Part shown: in pieces, positions 18,147-26,941 of the stretch
Position numbering within the stretch: position 1 is the first letter of the stretch
How the letters are laid out: every line of letters begins with the position of its first letter
Assembly (NCBI RefSeq): GCF_000058485.1
Contig: NC_008278.1
Span: 6,132,962-6,196,961 of the forward strand
Length of the DNA stretch: 64,000 nt
From: Frankia alni ACN14a
GTDB taxonomy: Bacteria; Actinomycetota; Actinomycetes; Frankiales; Frankiaceae
Direction: 5' to 3'
Position numbers and translations under genes: made by a program
The notes under the pieces: model-generated
Told to the model about the DNA's origin: nothing
Databases searched by the model: none
What the model saw: the letters and a program-made list of their open reading frames with translations, nothing else

Positions 18147-19837
18147 TGAGTGCCCAGTCCCACCAAAGCACACCTCCAACGGCCGGCACGGGGGTACCCG
18201 AGGGAGCCCCGGCGGAGCGTGACCAGAACGTCATCACAGCCGACGAAGCGGACGTTGTCCGCCCCCGCACCGATGTACCCGGGGTGGCGACGGATTCCAC
18301 CGGCGCGGAGTCGGATTCGGCGCCGGCGGCCGCCGGGGCCGGCGAGTCGACGGTCGAACCGACGGCGTCTTCCGGCCGCGAACCCGGCCAGGCCAACCAC
18401 GATGAGGAACCGCACGCGGCGTTCCGGCGGTTTATGGCAACCGGCTGGGCGCCCATTGACGACGCTGCGCCATCCCGCGATGACTGTGCACCCTACACCG
18501 CGAAACGCCGCGCCTTGTTGGGCTCACGGTTCCCGACCGATGCCCTCGTGGTGCCCAGCGGCGGCCTGCGGGTACGGGCAAACGACACGGATTTTCCGTT
18601 CCGTCCGGGAAGTGACTTCTTCTGGTTGACAGGCTGTCATGAACCCGATGCGGTGCTGGTTCTGCTACCCAACGCGGCCGGTGAGCACGATGCCACGCTG
18701 TATCTCGCCGGCCGCTCGGACCGGTCCAGCTCGGCGTTCTACACCGACCGCCGATACGGGGAACTCTGGGTCGGTCCCCGGCCGGGGGTTCGCGAGACAG
18801 CCGCGGCCCTGGAGATCGAGTGCCGGCCGCTGACCGATCTGCCGGGCGCGCTGGCCCGGCTGGCCCCGGGAAACACCAGGACGCTGCGGGGAATCGATCC
18901 GCTGGTCGACCGCTCGGTGCTGCGGTGGTCGGACGACAGATCGGGCGACGACCGCGATGTGGTCCTCGCGCAGGCCCTTTCCGAGCTCCGGCTGGTCAAG
19001 GACGACTTCGAGATCGCCCGGTTGGACGAGGCGGTCGCGGCGACGGCGCGAGGCTTCACCGAGTGCGTGGGGGAAATCGGCCGCGCGATGGAGCTGCCCA
19101 ACGGGGAACGCTGGTTGGAGGGCACCTTCTGGCGGCGTGCCCGGGTCGACGGCAACGACGTCGGCTACGGCTCCATCGTCGCCTGCGGACACCATGCGAC
19201 CACCCTGCACTGGGTGCGCGACGACGGACCGGTGCGCGCCGGTGATCTGGCCCTGCTGGACATGGGCGTGGAGGGCAGATCGCTCTACACCGCCGACGTC
19301 ACCCGCACGCTGCCGATCACCGGCCGATTCACGGACCTGCAGCGCCAGGTATACGACGTGGTTCTGCGCGCGCAACAGGCCGGCATCGACGCGGTCCGCC
19401 CGGGAGCCTCGTTCCTGGCTCCACACCGAGCGGCGATGCAGGTCATCGCCACCGCGCTGGCGGACTGGGGGCTGCTGCCGGACGGAGCCCAGGCATCGCT
19501 GTCGGAGGACCCGCACGCGCCGGGCGCCGGGATCCACCGCCGATACACGTTGCACGCCACGTCGCACATGCTCGGGCTGGACGTGCACGACTGCGCCCAG
19601 GCGCGGGACGAGACCTACCGGGATGCGGCGCTGGAGCCGGGGATGGTGCTGACGGTCGAACCGGGTCTGTACTTCCAGCCCGACGACCTCACCGTTCCGC
19701 CCGAGCTGCGCGGCATCGGGGTCCGGATAGAAGATGACATCCTGGTCACCGGGCAGGGATGGCGCAACATGTCCGCCGGGCTTCCGCGAACCTCGGAAGA
19801 CGTCGAAAACTGGATGGGCCGCCATCTGCCCAACTGA
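18146..19837 (+). CDS. pepP: Xaa-Pro aminopeptidase (M24B family)
   Basis: 563 aa. It should remove N-terminal residues preceding proline, using two metal ions. A ~95-residue acidic, low-complexity N-terminus is followed by the aminopeptidase P N-domain (FRPGSDFFWLTGCHEPDAVL). The creatinase-fold catalytic domain has the ligands in LLDMGVEGRSLYTADVTRT, HATSHMLGLDVHD, LEPGMVLTVEPGLYF and GVRIEDDILVTG, so the Asp-Asp-His-Glu-Glu set is complete. ATG 18146 lacks a ribosome site, so the transcript may be nearly leaderless. Upstream frame extension is implausible in composition. Two hairpins follow the gene. Confidence 0.9.
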   Translation: MSAQSHQSTPPTAGTGVPEGAPAERDQNVITADEADVVRPRTDVPGVATDSTGAESDSAPAAAGAGESTVEPTASSGREPGQANHDEEPHAAFRRFMATGWAPIDDAAPSRDDCAPYTAKRRALLGSRFPTDALVVPSGGLRVRANDTDFPFRPGSDFFWLTGCHEPDAVLVLLPNAAGEHDATLYLAGRSDRSSSAFYTDRRYGELWVGPRPGVRETAAALEIECRPLTDLPGALARLAPGNTRTLRGIDPLVDRSVLRWSDDRSGDDRDVVLAQALSELRLVKDDFEIARLDEAVAATARGFTECVGEIGRAMELPNGERWLEGTFWRRARVDGNDVGYGSIVACGHHATTLHWVRDDGPVRAGDLALLDMGVEGRSLYTADVTRTLPITGRFTDLQRQVYDVVLRAQQAGIDAVRPGASFLAPHRAAMQVIATALADWGLLPDGAQASLSEDPHAPGAGIHRRYTLHATSHMLGLDVHDCAQARDETYRDAALEPGMVLTVEPGLYFQPDDLTVPPELRGIGVRIEDDILVTGQGWRNMSAGLPRTSEDVENWMGRHLPN

Positions 19838-19846
19838 CGGAACGAA

Positions 19847-19876
19847 CAGAGCCGACGACAGCGCGCGTCGGCTCTG
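19847..19876. terminator. Hairpin after pepP, 11-bp stem
   Basis: Arms 19847-19857 and 19866-19876 (CAGAGCCGACG and its complement) form a perfect 11-bp stem with an 8-base loop, 10 bases after the pepP stop. Confidence 0.75.
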
Positions 19877-19885
19877 AGGTCAAAC

Positions 19886-19922
19886 GTTCCTGCCACACCG
19901 GCCAGGCCGGTGTGGCAGGAAC
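19886..19922. terminator. 18-bp perfect hairpin between pepP and lsr2
   Basis: Arms 19886-19903 and 19905-19922 are perfect complements around one central base. The element lies between convergent genes and is symmetrical, so it can stop transcripts from both sides. Confidence 0.8.
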
Positions 19923-20057
19923 CTGCCCTGGCAAAACCTGATCAGCAGGTCTTCGGGCAGCGGGGCCTGCGGCCCGCGGCCGAATACCGCGGGCACGACG
20001 GGTACTACTGGGTCCACCGCTTCGAGTCTCGACCCGGAAAAGTCGTCAAGACCAGGA

Positions 20058-20399
20058 TCAGTGGGCCTTGTCGTACGCCTCGACGATGTTGGAGGCGATA
20101 CGGCCACGGTCACTCACCGTGTATCCGTTGCTGCGCGCCCACTCGCGAATGTCGGCGGTGCGGTCGGTTCCGCCGGTACGCCGCGAAGCGGTACGCACGC
20201 CACGGCGGCTGCCCGCCGCACGGCCGCCGGAACGGCGGGCCGCGGTCACGAACGGGGCCAGCGACTCACGCAACTTCGTCGCGTTCTTCTCCGACAGGTC
20301 GATCTCATACTGCGCACCGTCGAGGCCGAAGCGGACAGTCTCGTCGGCCTCTTCTCCACTGAGATCGTCAATCAACGAGACGATGGTCTTCTGGGCCAT
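20058..20399 (-). CDS. lsr2: Lsr2-family nucleoid-associated protein
   Basis: 113 aa. Lsr2 is the actinobacterial H-NS analogue; it bridges AT-rich DNA and silences foreign genes. The N-terminal dimerisation domain has MAQKTIVSLIDDLSGEEADE and VRFGLDGAQYEIDLSEKN; the C-terminal DNA-binding domain has REWARSNGYTVSDRGRI, where the family AT-hook-like RGR is intact. The linker is Arg/Gly-rich. GAAGGAG lies 7 bases before ATG 20399. The length is typical. A plausible promoter is listed separately. Confidence 0.95.
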   Translation of the reverse strand: MAQKTIVSLIDDLSGEEADETVRFGLDGAQYEIDLSEKNATKLRESLAPFVTAARRSGGRAAGSRRGVRTASRRTGGTDRTADIREWARSNGYTVSDRGRIASNIVEAYDKAH

Positions 20400-20836
20400 G
20401 CCACACTCCTTCAGGTCAGCGGACCGCAGAACTCACGCGTCTAGTATTACCACGAGAACACCGGGAACTGTCACGCCTGGTTCGGCGGACTCGCAGACTT
20501 GGGGCCGCCGAACACGAAGACACCGGTCTAGGCACGCTGGTGAGGCTGTCGGAGTGCGGAACCCAAAGACTGTGGCCAAGCTCGGCATGATAGAGGCGAT
20601 CATGTTCTGCGAATCACACCTTCCGAGCCGAAACGCCGGCCGCAAGCGGACAGTTGGGCCGCCGTCGGCCGGGCGGCGACCATGTCCGCCGACCTTGGGA
20701 CACCGATCGTGTTCGTCTACCGACTCCGGGGCCGATTGCCGGGCAATCGGCCGGCATCAGCCGGCGGGTGCTTTGGGGTGCTGGCGCCGCGAGCGGAACC
20801 GACCGGTACGAATGCCAAAGGGGATCGTGGCGGCGG
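20400..20836. other. Divergent lsr2/NYN-gene intergenic region
   Basis: 437 bases without a supported gene. It carries the lsr2 ribosome site and promoter candidate at the left end; the rest shows nothing I can name. Confidence 0.5.
20444..20474 (-). promoter_or_regulatory. Candidate lsr2 promoter
   Basis: On the minus strand GTGACA (20469-20474) and TAATAC (20444-20449) are separated by 19 bases and would start transcription about 35 bases before the lsr2 ATG. This resembles a principal-sigma promoter with a long spacer. Confidence 0.45.
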
Positions 20837-21529
20837 ATGAGTACGCCTGATTCCGGCGCCGACCCTATGGCTCGGCGCACGGACGAGTACCCACGGACGT
20901 GGGTGGTGGACGGTGCCAACGTCATTGGGTCCCGGCCCGACGGCTGGTGGCGCGACCGTCCGGGCGCTGCCCGGCGCCTGCTCGCCGATATTTCGGCCTG
21001 GATCGCCGGGTCCGACGGGCACGTCGGATCGCAGCGGTCAGCGGAATGGCCGACGGGGATCGTGGTCGTTCTGGAAGGGGCGGCCCGGGCCGGGGTTCCC
21101 GCCGCGGGGGTGGTCGTCGGGCCGACTCCGGCGAAGCCCCTGGCTCCCGACGCCCACTCCGCCGGGAACGGCGGCCGGCGCACGGGGAAGGGCGAGCACT
21201 CCGCCGAGAACGGCGATCGCGTGAGGAAGGTCCGCCGCTCCCTCCCGGACGGCGACGGCAATTCCGGGAACAGCACCGATCCATCGGACGCGACGATCAA
21301 CGACGGTGCCGGCGACGACGGTGCCGGCGACGACGGTGCCGGCGCCACACCCACGCTCACAGTCGTCCACGCCCCCGGAAGCGGCGATGACGCGATCGTC
21401 GATGCCACCCGCGAGGCCGGCCCCGGCGTCGTCGTGATCACCTCGGACCGCGGTCTGGCCGCCCGCGTCCGAGCCCTCGGCGCCGAGGTGCGCGGCGCCG
21501 GGTGGCTGCGGGACCGGCTTCGGCGCTGA
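20837..21529 (+). CDS. NYN/PIN-like domain protein
   Basis: 230 aa. TWVVDGANVIGSRPDGWW at the N-terminus and VVITSDRGLAARVRALGAEV plus AGWLRDRL at the C-terminus resemble NYN/PIN-fold proteins, which use clustered Asp residues and are often nucleases. Actinobacterial homologues are sometimes labelled NTP pyrophosphohydrolase. PGSGDDAIVD supplies another acidic pair. Between them lies a ~90-residue low-complexity insert with a repeated DDGAG encoded by 15-base repeats near 21302-21350. ATG 20837 has no clear ribosome site; a nearby ATG 30 bases on is possible. Function is not established. Confidence 0.6.
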   Translation: MSTPDSGADPMARRTDEYPRTWVVDGANVIGSRPDGWWRDRPGAARRLLADISAWIAGSDGHVGSQRSAEWPTGIVVVLEGAARAGVPAAGVVVGPTPAKPLAPDAHSAGNGGRRTGKGEHSAENGDRVRKVRRSLPDGDGNSGNSTDPSDATINDGAGDDGAGDDGAGATPTLTVVHAPGSGDDAIVDATREAGPGVVVITSDRGLAARVRALGAEVRGAGWLRDRLRR

Positions 21530-22002
21530 AGGCGCCCGCCGCCACCCGGCCGCGCCCGGCCCCGCCCGGCGGGCGGCCCCGCCCGGCGGGCTCACTGCCC
21601 GACAGCTCCCGGCCGGGGCCCGCGCGGCATACCCCTTCCGGGGCTCTCAACGCGCGTTCGGGGCCAGGGGGGTGCTGTGGGAGAAAAAAGACCCGGCCCT
21701 CGCGTCAACACGATTCTGGCGCCTTCTGAGGGCCTCGCGTCGCCCGGGCGCATCAGGCCGCGCCGCGGCAACCACGCAACACCTGGGGTACCTGCCGGCC
21801 GATACGCCTGCGCGGCTCACCCAGGCGGTGGTCCGCCGGCGCGATGCCGGCCGCGTCGAACCCCGGCTCCCTCCTTCACGCCCGGCACCCTCCGATCCGC
21901 CAGACGGTCCCTGAGACCCGTGGCGCGGCCGGCCAGCTCAGCAGAGCCGGGCGAAGCAGAGGGGCGAAGCGGAGCCAGCCGGGCCGGCGGGCGGGCGCAG
22001 GC
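21530..22002. other. Convergent intergenic region with GC-rich hairpins
   Basis: 473 bases between convergent genes, with no supported gene. At 21561-21590 two tandem copies of a self-complementary CCCGCCcGGCGGG element could act as a bidirectional terminator. A GAAAAAAG run lies near 21683. Confidence 0.45.
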
Positions 22003-22827
22003 TCAGACGGCCACGGACACCGGTCGCCGCGGCGGCGGGCCGGCGGCCAGACGGGCGGCGTAACGCCCGGCCGTGACGCTCACGTCGAGGGGAATGCCGA
22101 AGCAGTCGGACAACCGGGATGCGGTGAGCACCTCGGCCGCCCGACCCGCCGCCCGCACCTGGCCGCCGCGCACCAGCAGGGCGTGGGTGACGCCCACCGG
22201 GATCTCCTCGACGTGATGGCTCACGAGGACGCTGACGGGCGCCGACGGGTCGGCGGCGAAACGGGTCAGCCGGCGCAGCAGTGCCTCCCGGGCCCCGAGA
22301 TCAAGCCCGGAGGCGGGCTCGTCGAGCAGGAGCAGCTCCGGGTCACTCATGAGCGACCGGGCGATCAGCACGCGCTTGCGCTCGCCCTCGGAGAGCGTTC
22401 CGAAGCGCCGGTCCCGCAGCTCCCGGCAGCCGAACTGGGCCAGCAGGCCGGCAGCACGGGCGAGGTCGACGTCGTCGTACGGCTCGTCGCCGCGCCCGAG
22501 CACCGACCAGCCGGCGGTGACCACGGCATCGAGCACCCGCTCGTCCGGGGGCGGCGTCTCGACCAGCGCCGGGCTGACGACGCCGACCCGGTAGCGCAGC
22601 TCGAGAAGGTTCACCGTGCCCAGCCGATGACCGAACAGGTCGACCGCGCCCGAGGTCGGGAACAGCCGGCCCGAGGCCACCTGCAGGAGGGTCGTCTTTC
22701 CCGCGCCGTTGGGGCCGAGGACGACCCATCGTTGACCGGGAAGCACCTCCCAGGAAACATTTCGCAGAAGGTACGACCCATCCCGCACGACATTGACGTT
22801 GTCGAGCCGCAGCACCGCGTCCGGCAT
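22003..22827 (-). CDS. Stand-alone ABC transporter ATP-binding protein
   Basis: 274 aa ATPase subunit: Walker A GPNGAGKTT, signature LSEGERKRVLIA, Walker B LLLLDEPASGLD and H-loop VSHHVEE, all intact. The N-terminal LRLDNVNVVRDGSYLLRNVS is the usual A-loop region. No permease gene is adjacent, so partner and substrate are unknown; the sequence resembles actinobacterial single-domain ABC proteins of the ModF/YlmA type. ATG 22827 was chosen; a GTG 9 bases upstream is possible and neither has a strong ribosome site. Confidence 0.85.
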   Translation of the reverse strand: MPDAVLRLDNVNVVRDGSYLLRNVSWEVLPGQRWVVLGPNGAGKTTLLQVASGRLFPTSGAVDLFGHRLGTVNLLELRYRVGVVSPALVETPPPDERVLDAVVTAGWSVLGRGDEPYDDVDLARAAGLLAQFGCRELRDRRFGTLSEGERKRVLIARSLMSDPELLLLDEPASGLDLGAREALLRRLTRFAADPSAPVSVLVSHHVEEIPVGVTHALLVRGGQVRAAGRAAEVLTASRLSDCFGIPLDVSVTAGRYAARLAAGPPPRRPVSVAV

Positions 22828-22921
22828 GCCGCTCACGTTACGCGAGCGGTGCCCGCCCGGCGGAGTCGGGACGGCCCGACCCCACCACACTCGCCCCGTG
22901 CCGCCCGCGCGGGCGAGCCGA

Positions 22922-25900
22922 TCACGGCGCGCCCGGATCGGCGGGGACCGACTCCACCAGATCGACCTCCGCCCAGACCACCTTGCCGTCGGGGATCGGA
23001 CGGAAGCCGTGCCGCACGGCGAGCCGGGAAACCAGGTCGAGCCCGCGCCCGGCCTCGTCGTCCGGCGCTGCGTGCCGGCGCCGGGGCAGCCGGCCGCCAC
23101 CGTCGGCGACCTCGACGACGGCCCGGTCGCCGAGCCGCCGCAGCCGCACGGACAGCGGCGGGCGGCCGTGGCGCACGGCGTTGCTCGTCAGCTCGGACAG
23201 GACCAGGACGACGGTGTCGATGATCTCGACCGGCAGGTTGGCGTTCTCCAGCGCGAGCCGGCACTGTGCCCGCGCCGCCCGCAGCCCGGACGGCCCGTCG
23301 ACGGTGACGTCGAGCAGCGTGGGCCCGGCGGTCGGTTCGTCGGGCAGGCGGGCGAGCAGCAACGCCACGGCGTCGTCGGCGGGTGCCGGCTGGTTGTCGC
23401 GGCCGAGGCCCGCGCAGGCGGCGCTCGCCAGCGCGTCGAGGTTGTCGTCGGACGCGTCGCTGGTGCGGGCCAGGACGGCCGCGAGGTCCGAGACGCCGGC
23501 GTCGACGTCCCGGCCACCCCCGCGGACCAGGCCCTCGGTGAACAGGGCGATGAGGTAGCCCCGGCCCAGACGGACGGTGTACTCGGTGGCGTCGGTGTGC
23601 CCCGACGGATCCCGGAGGACGTCGCCGAGCGGGGAGCCGACCGCCATGTAGAGCCGCGAGACGAGGCCGTCCGGGGCGACCACGAGGGGCGGCGGATGGC
23701 CGGCGCTGGCCAGGGTCAGCACGCCCGTGTCGAGCTCGGCGATCGCGTAGATGCAGGTCGCGATCTCGTGTCCGGGCATGTCCGCGACGACGCCGTCGAG
23801 CAGCGCCAGCACCTCGCCGGGTGGCAGATCGAGCCGGGCGCAGGCCCGCGCGGCGGCGCGTAGCTGCCCCATCACGGCGCTCGTGCGCAACCCCCGGCCC
23901 CGGACGCCGCCGATCACCAGGGCAGCCCGGCCCGCCCCGAGGTCGATCACGTCGAACCACTCGCCGCCGGCGTCCCCCTCGGCCCCGGCGGGCAGGTAGC
24001 GCGAGGCCACCTGCAACCCCCGGGGCACCACCGGCGCCGCGCCGCGCAGGGTCTCGTGCAGCTCGTCGGCGCCGCTGCGCGCGCTGTGCTCGCGGTCGAT
24101 GCGCTCCAGGGCGACCCCGGCGCGGGCGGCGAGCTCGGTCAGGAAGGCCAGGTCGGCCTCGGTGAACGGGGCCCGGTCACCGACGGCGGTCAGGCTGAGC
24201 ACGGCCGCGACCCGGCCGGCCAGCACCACGGGTAGCACGGCCGTCGTGTGGGCACCGGCCTGCCGGATCCAGCGCGCGATGTCGGACGGCGGCTCCCAGC
24301 CGTCCGCGGCGTGGCTGACGATCTCCCCGACCCCCCGGGCCGCGACCTGGCTGACCGGGTTCGACGACGAGGCGAGCGCGGCGATCCAGGCGCCGGTCGA
24401 GGGCACGGCGCCGGTCGCGGCGGAACCGGCGAGGATCAGCGGCCGGAGCTGGGGAGTCGGCGGCGCCCCACCCGTCCGCCCGGCGCCGTCCGGCCCGGCC
24501 CCGGCGACCGGTTCAGTTCCAGCGACCGGTTCAGTTCCAGCGACCGGCGCAGATCCGGCGATCTGCCCGGACCCGCCGACCTGCCCGGATCCGCCGTCCC
24601 GCTCGGTTCCGGTGACCAGCGCGCCGTCGCCCGCCGCCGGGACCGCGGTGGGCGCGAGAGCCGGACGGGCCGCGACCAGGTGGACCGCGCACAGGTCCGC
24701 GATCTCCGCCACGATGAGCTCCGCGACGGCCCGCAGGGACGACTCCGGGTCCTCGGCCGCGGTCACGATCTCCGTGGCCCGGGTCAGCAGGCGCAGCCGC
24801 TGGTCGCTGCGCTGCCGGGCCGCACGCTCCTCCGCCGCCGCGGTGAGCGCCGCCTGAGCCCCCGCCGCCTCGGTCACGAGCCGCTCGTGCGCCCTGGCCC
24901 GTTCCAGCGCCCGTGCGCCGGCTGCGGCGATGCCAGCGAGGTAGGCCCGGTCGGCGGCGGTGAAGGTCCGCGGGGCCGGAAAGGCGAAGGTCACCACCCC
25001 GAAGGCCGAACCGTCGACGGCGACCAGCGGCAGCATGGCCCACGCCTGCTCACCCGCCGCCGCGGTGGCGTCGGCGAGACCGGACACCGGCCAGCGAGCG
25101 AGCAGCTCCTCCCGGTCGGCCAGGAACAGCGGTCGCGCTCCCCGCACCACCTCGGCCACCGGATGCACCGCTCCCAGCGCCACGTCCGGCCAGCGGCCGG
25201 GCCGCTGTGCCGGGTCCCCGCCGGGACGGGTGAATCGCAGCTCCTCGCGGCCGTCGTCGACCAGCGCGACCCCGCGCCCGGCCGCCCGCGCCGCCTGACC
25301 GCCGACGTCCAGGATCGCCGCGAGGACCTCGTCGACCGTGCTGGCCCGGGCCAGCGCGACGGAGTACAGCCCGCCGGACTCGGCCCGCTGCGCGGCCGCC
25401 TCGGCCTGTTCGACGGCCGCCTCGGCCCGCTGATCGGCATCGGCCCGCGCCGCCTCGGCGGCCCGCTCCCCGGTGAGGTCGCGGACGACGCCGAGCCACT
25501 CGGTCGGCCGGCCGTCCCGCGCCGGCCCGTTGCCGGCGGCGGCCTGGCCGCCGGCGGCATCCTCCGGGGGCCCGGACACGGGCAGCACTCGGGCGGTGAC
25601 GACGCGCTCGGCGACCCCCACGCCGCTCGGCGCGGAGATCCGGAACTCGGCCTCGAAGGTCTCGCCGCGTTCGACCGCCCCCCGCCACAGCCGCGCGACC
25701 CGGTCCCGGTCGTCCGGATGCACCCCGGCCAGCCAGCCGCCGCCGGCCAGGGCCCCCGGTTGCTGGCCGGTGGCGGAACGCCAGCCGGGCAGGTCGACGT
25801 CGAGCGCGCCGTCCGCCGTCGCGTGGAACACGTCCAGGCCGGCGGCGTCGGCGAGCCCGCGGTAGCGCGCCTGTGCCCGCAGCCGCTCCCGATCGGCGAT

Positions 25901-26941
25901 CTGCAGGCCGGTGACGTCCAACGCGACGAAGGACACCCCCACCGGACCAAGCTGCGGATCGCTCACCGGGAACCAGCTCGCCAGCCAGGTCAGCGGCGTC
26001 CCGGCCGGTCCCGCGACCCCCACCTCCAGATCCACCACGGGCTCGCCGGTACGCAGCACCCGGGCCAGCAGGGCGTCGAGTTCGGCATCGCTGTCACCGA
26101 GCACCTCGGACACGGTGCGGCCCAGATGGTCCCGGGCGGACCGGCGGTCCAACCGGGTGAGCGCGTCGTTGACACGTACGAACCGGCCGGCCCGGTCGAG
26201 CAGGGCGAGTCCGACGGGTGCCCGGACGAACAGGGCGTCCACCATCGCGTACGCCGCCACCGCGGGATCCACCCCGCCACCAGCACCAGCACCGCCACCA
26301 CCACTGCCACCACCGCCACCCCCGGTCGGCGCCGGTGCCGGTGGCCCGCCGCGGGCAACGCTCAGCGGCCCGCGCTCCGGGGGGGCGTCCTCGGGGACTC
26401 GCCGCGGGCCGGTCCCGTCGATGACGTCGCGCGGCGTCGCATCACCGGCCGGCGGCCGATCGACCCGCGGGACCAGTGGCCATCCCGCGGGCAGCACGGG
26501 CAGGTCCCGGCCGGCGCCGCGCTCGGGGTCCTGGCCGGGCACGCGGGTCGGCCCCGTCGAGGCCGGCCCGGTGGTGATCGGCCTCGTCGAGATCGGCCCG
26601 GTGCTGGTCGGCCCGGTGGTGATCGGCCCCGTCGAGATCGGCCCGGTGCTGGTCGGCCCGGTGGTGATCGGCCCCGTCGAGATCGGCCCGGTGCTGGTCG
26701 GCCCGGTGCTGATCGGCCTCGCGCCGTCCGGACCGCTGCCGGCGGGACCTGTCGCCCCCGATTCGGGCGGCCGCTGCGCACCCCGCTCCGGGCCGTACAT
26801 CGGCACCAGCTGCGCCTGCCCGGGTGTCCCCGCCCCGGGGGTGCTCATGGCCTCGATGGGCCCCCCGGAATCGGACTGCGGCACCCCGAAGGCGCCGGAT
26901 GCGGGCCAGACGGGCGGCTGCCCGGAGTACGGCGACGTCAT
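22922..26941 (-). CDS. Multisensor PAS-GAF SpoIIE-type phosphatase/ATPase regulator
   Basis: 1339 aa. Order: ~200-residue disordered N-terminus with pentapeptide repeats; PAS (about 230-345, LLDRAGRFVRVNDALTRLD); second PAS-like segment; two GAF-like regions; SpoIIE/PP2C domain (about 975-1190); C-terminal HATPase with SELTSNAVRHG, VADGGG and GRGLDLV (GHKL anti-sigma kinase type). Such proteins adjust partner-switching sigma pathways. The phosphatase metal sites are altered: GGEWFD for GGDWYD, GGVRGRG for GDVxGHG and FTEGL for YTDGL; the final DD remains. ATG 26941 overlaps the pat stop as ATGA, so it is coupled to the acuC-pat operon. No anti-anti-sigma gene is nearby. Confidence 0.9.
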   Translation of the reverse strand: MTSPYSGQPPVWPASGAFGVPQSDSGGPIEAMSTPGAGTPGQAQLVPMYGPERGAQRPPESGATGPAGSGPDGARPISTGPTSTGPISTGPITTGPTSTGPISTGPITTGPTSTGPISTRPITTGPASTGPTRVPGQDPERGAGRDLPVLPAGWPLVPRVDRPPAGDATPRDVIDGTGPRRVPEDAPPERGPLSVARGGPPAPAPTGGGGGGSGGGGAGAGGGVDPAVAAYAMVDALFVRAPVGLALLDRAGRFVRVNDALTRLDRRSARDHLGRTVSEVLGDSDAELDALLARVLRTGEPVVDLEVGVAGPAGTPLTWLASWFPVSDPQLGPVGVSFVALDVTGLQIADRERLRAQARYRGLADAAGLDVFHATADGALDVDLPGWRSATGQQPGALAGGGWLAGVHPDDRDRVARLWRGAVERGETFEAEFRISAPSGVGVAERVVTARVLPVSGPPEDAAGGQAAAGNGPARDGRPTEWLGVVRDLTGERAAEAARADADQRAEAAVEQAEAAAQRAESGGLYSVALARASTVDEVLAAILDVGGQAARAAGRGVALVDDGREELRFTRPGGDPAQRPGRWPDVALGAVHPVAEVVRGARPLFLADREELLARWPVSGLADATAAAGEQAWAMLPLVAVDGSAFGVVTFAFPAPRTFTAADRAYLAGIAAAGARALERARAHERLVTEAAGAQAALTAAAEERAARQRSDQRLRLLTRATEIVTAAEDPESSLRAVAELIVAEIADLCAVHLVAARPALAPTAVPAAGDGALVTGTERDGGSGQVGGSGQIAGSAPVAGTEPVAGTEPVAGAGPDGAGRTGGAPPTPQLRPLILAGSAATGAVPSTGAWIAALASSSNPVSQVAARGVGEIVSHAADGWEPPSDIARWIRQAGAHTTAVLPVVLAGRVAAVLSLTAVGDRAPFTEADLAFLTELAARAGVALERIDREHSARSGADELHETLRGAAPVVPRGLQVASRYLPAGAEGDAGGEWFDVIDLGAGRAALVIGGVRGRGLRTSAVMGQLRAAARACARLDLPPGEVLALLDGVVADMPGHEIATCIYAIAELDTGVLTLASAGHPPPLVVAPDGLVSRLYMAVGSPLGDVLRDPSGHTDATEYTVRLGRGYLIALFTEGLVRGGGRDVDAGVSDLAAVLARTSDASDDNLDALASAACAGLGRDNQPAPADDAVALLLARLPDEPTAGPTLLDVTVDGPSGLRAARAQCRLALENANLPVEIIDTVVLVLSELTSNAVRHGRPPLSVRLRRLGDRAVVEVADGGGRLPRRRHAAPDDEAGRGLDLVSRLAVRHGFRPIPDGKVVWAEVDLVESVPADPGAP
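26548..26720. repeat. 45-base coding tandem repeat (SpoIIE-type gene)
   Basis: Three consecutive 45-base units (starting 26571, 26616 and 26661, near identical) flanked by partial copies. Each contains three 15-base subunits. On the minus strand they encode ISTGP/ITTGP/TSTGP pentapeptides near residues 73-130 of the SpoIIE-type protein. Being a multiple of three, copy-number change would keep the frame. Confidence 0.9.
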
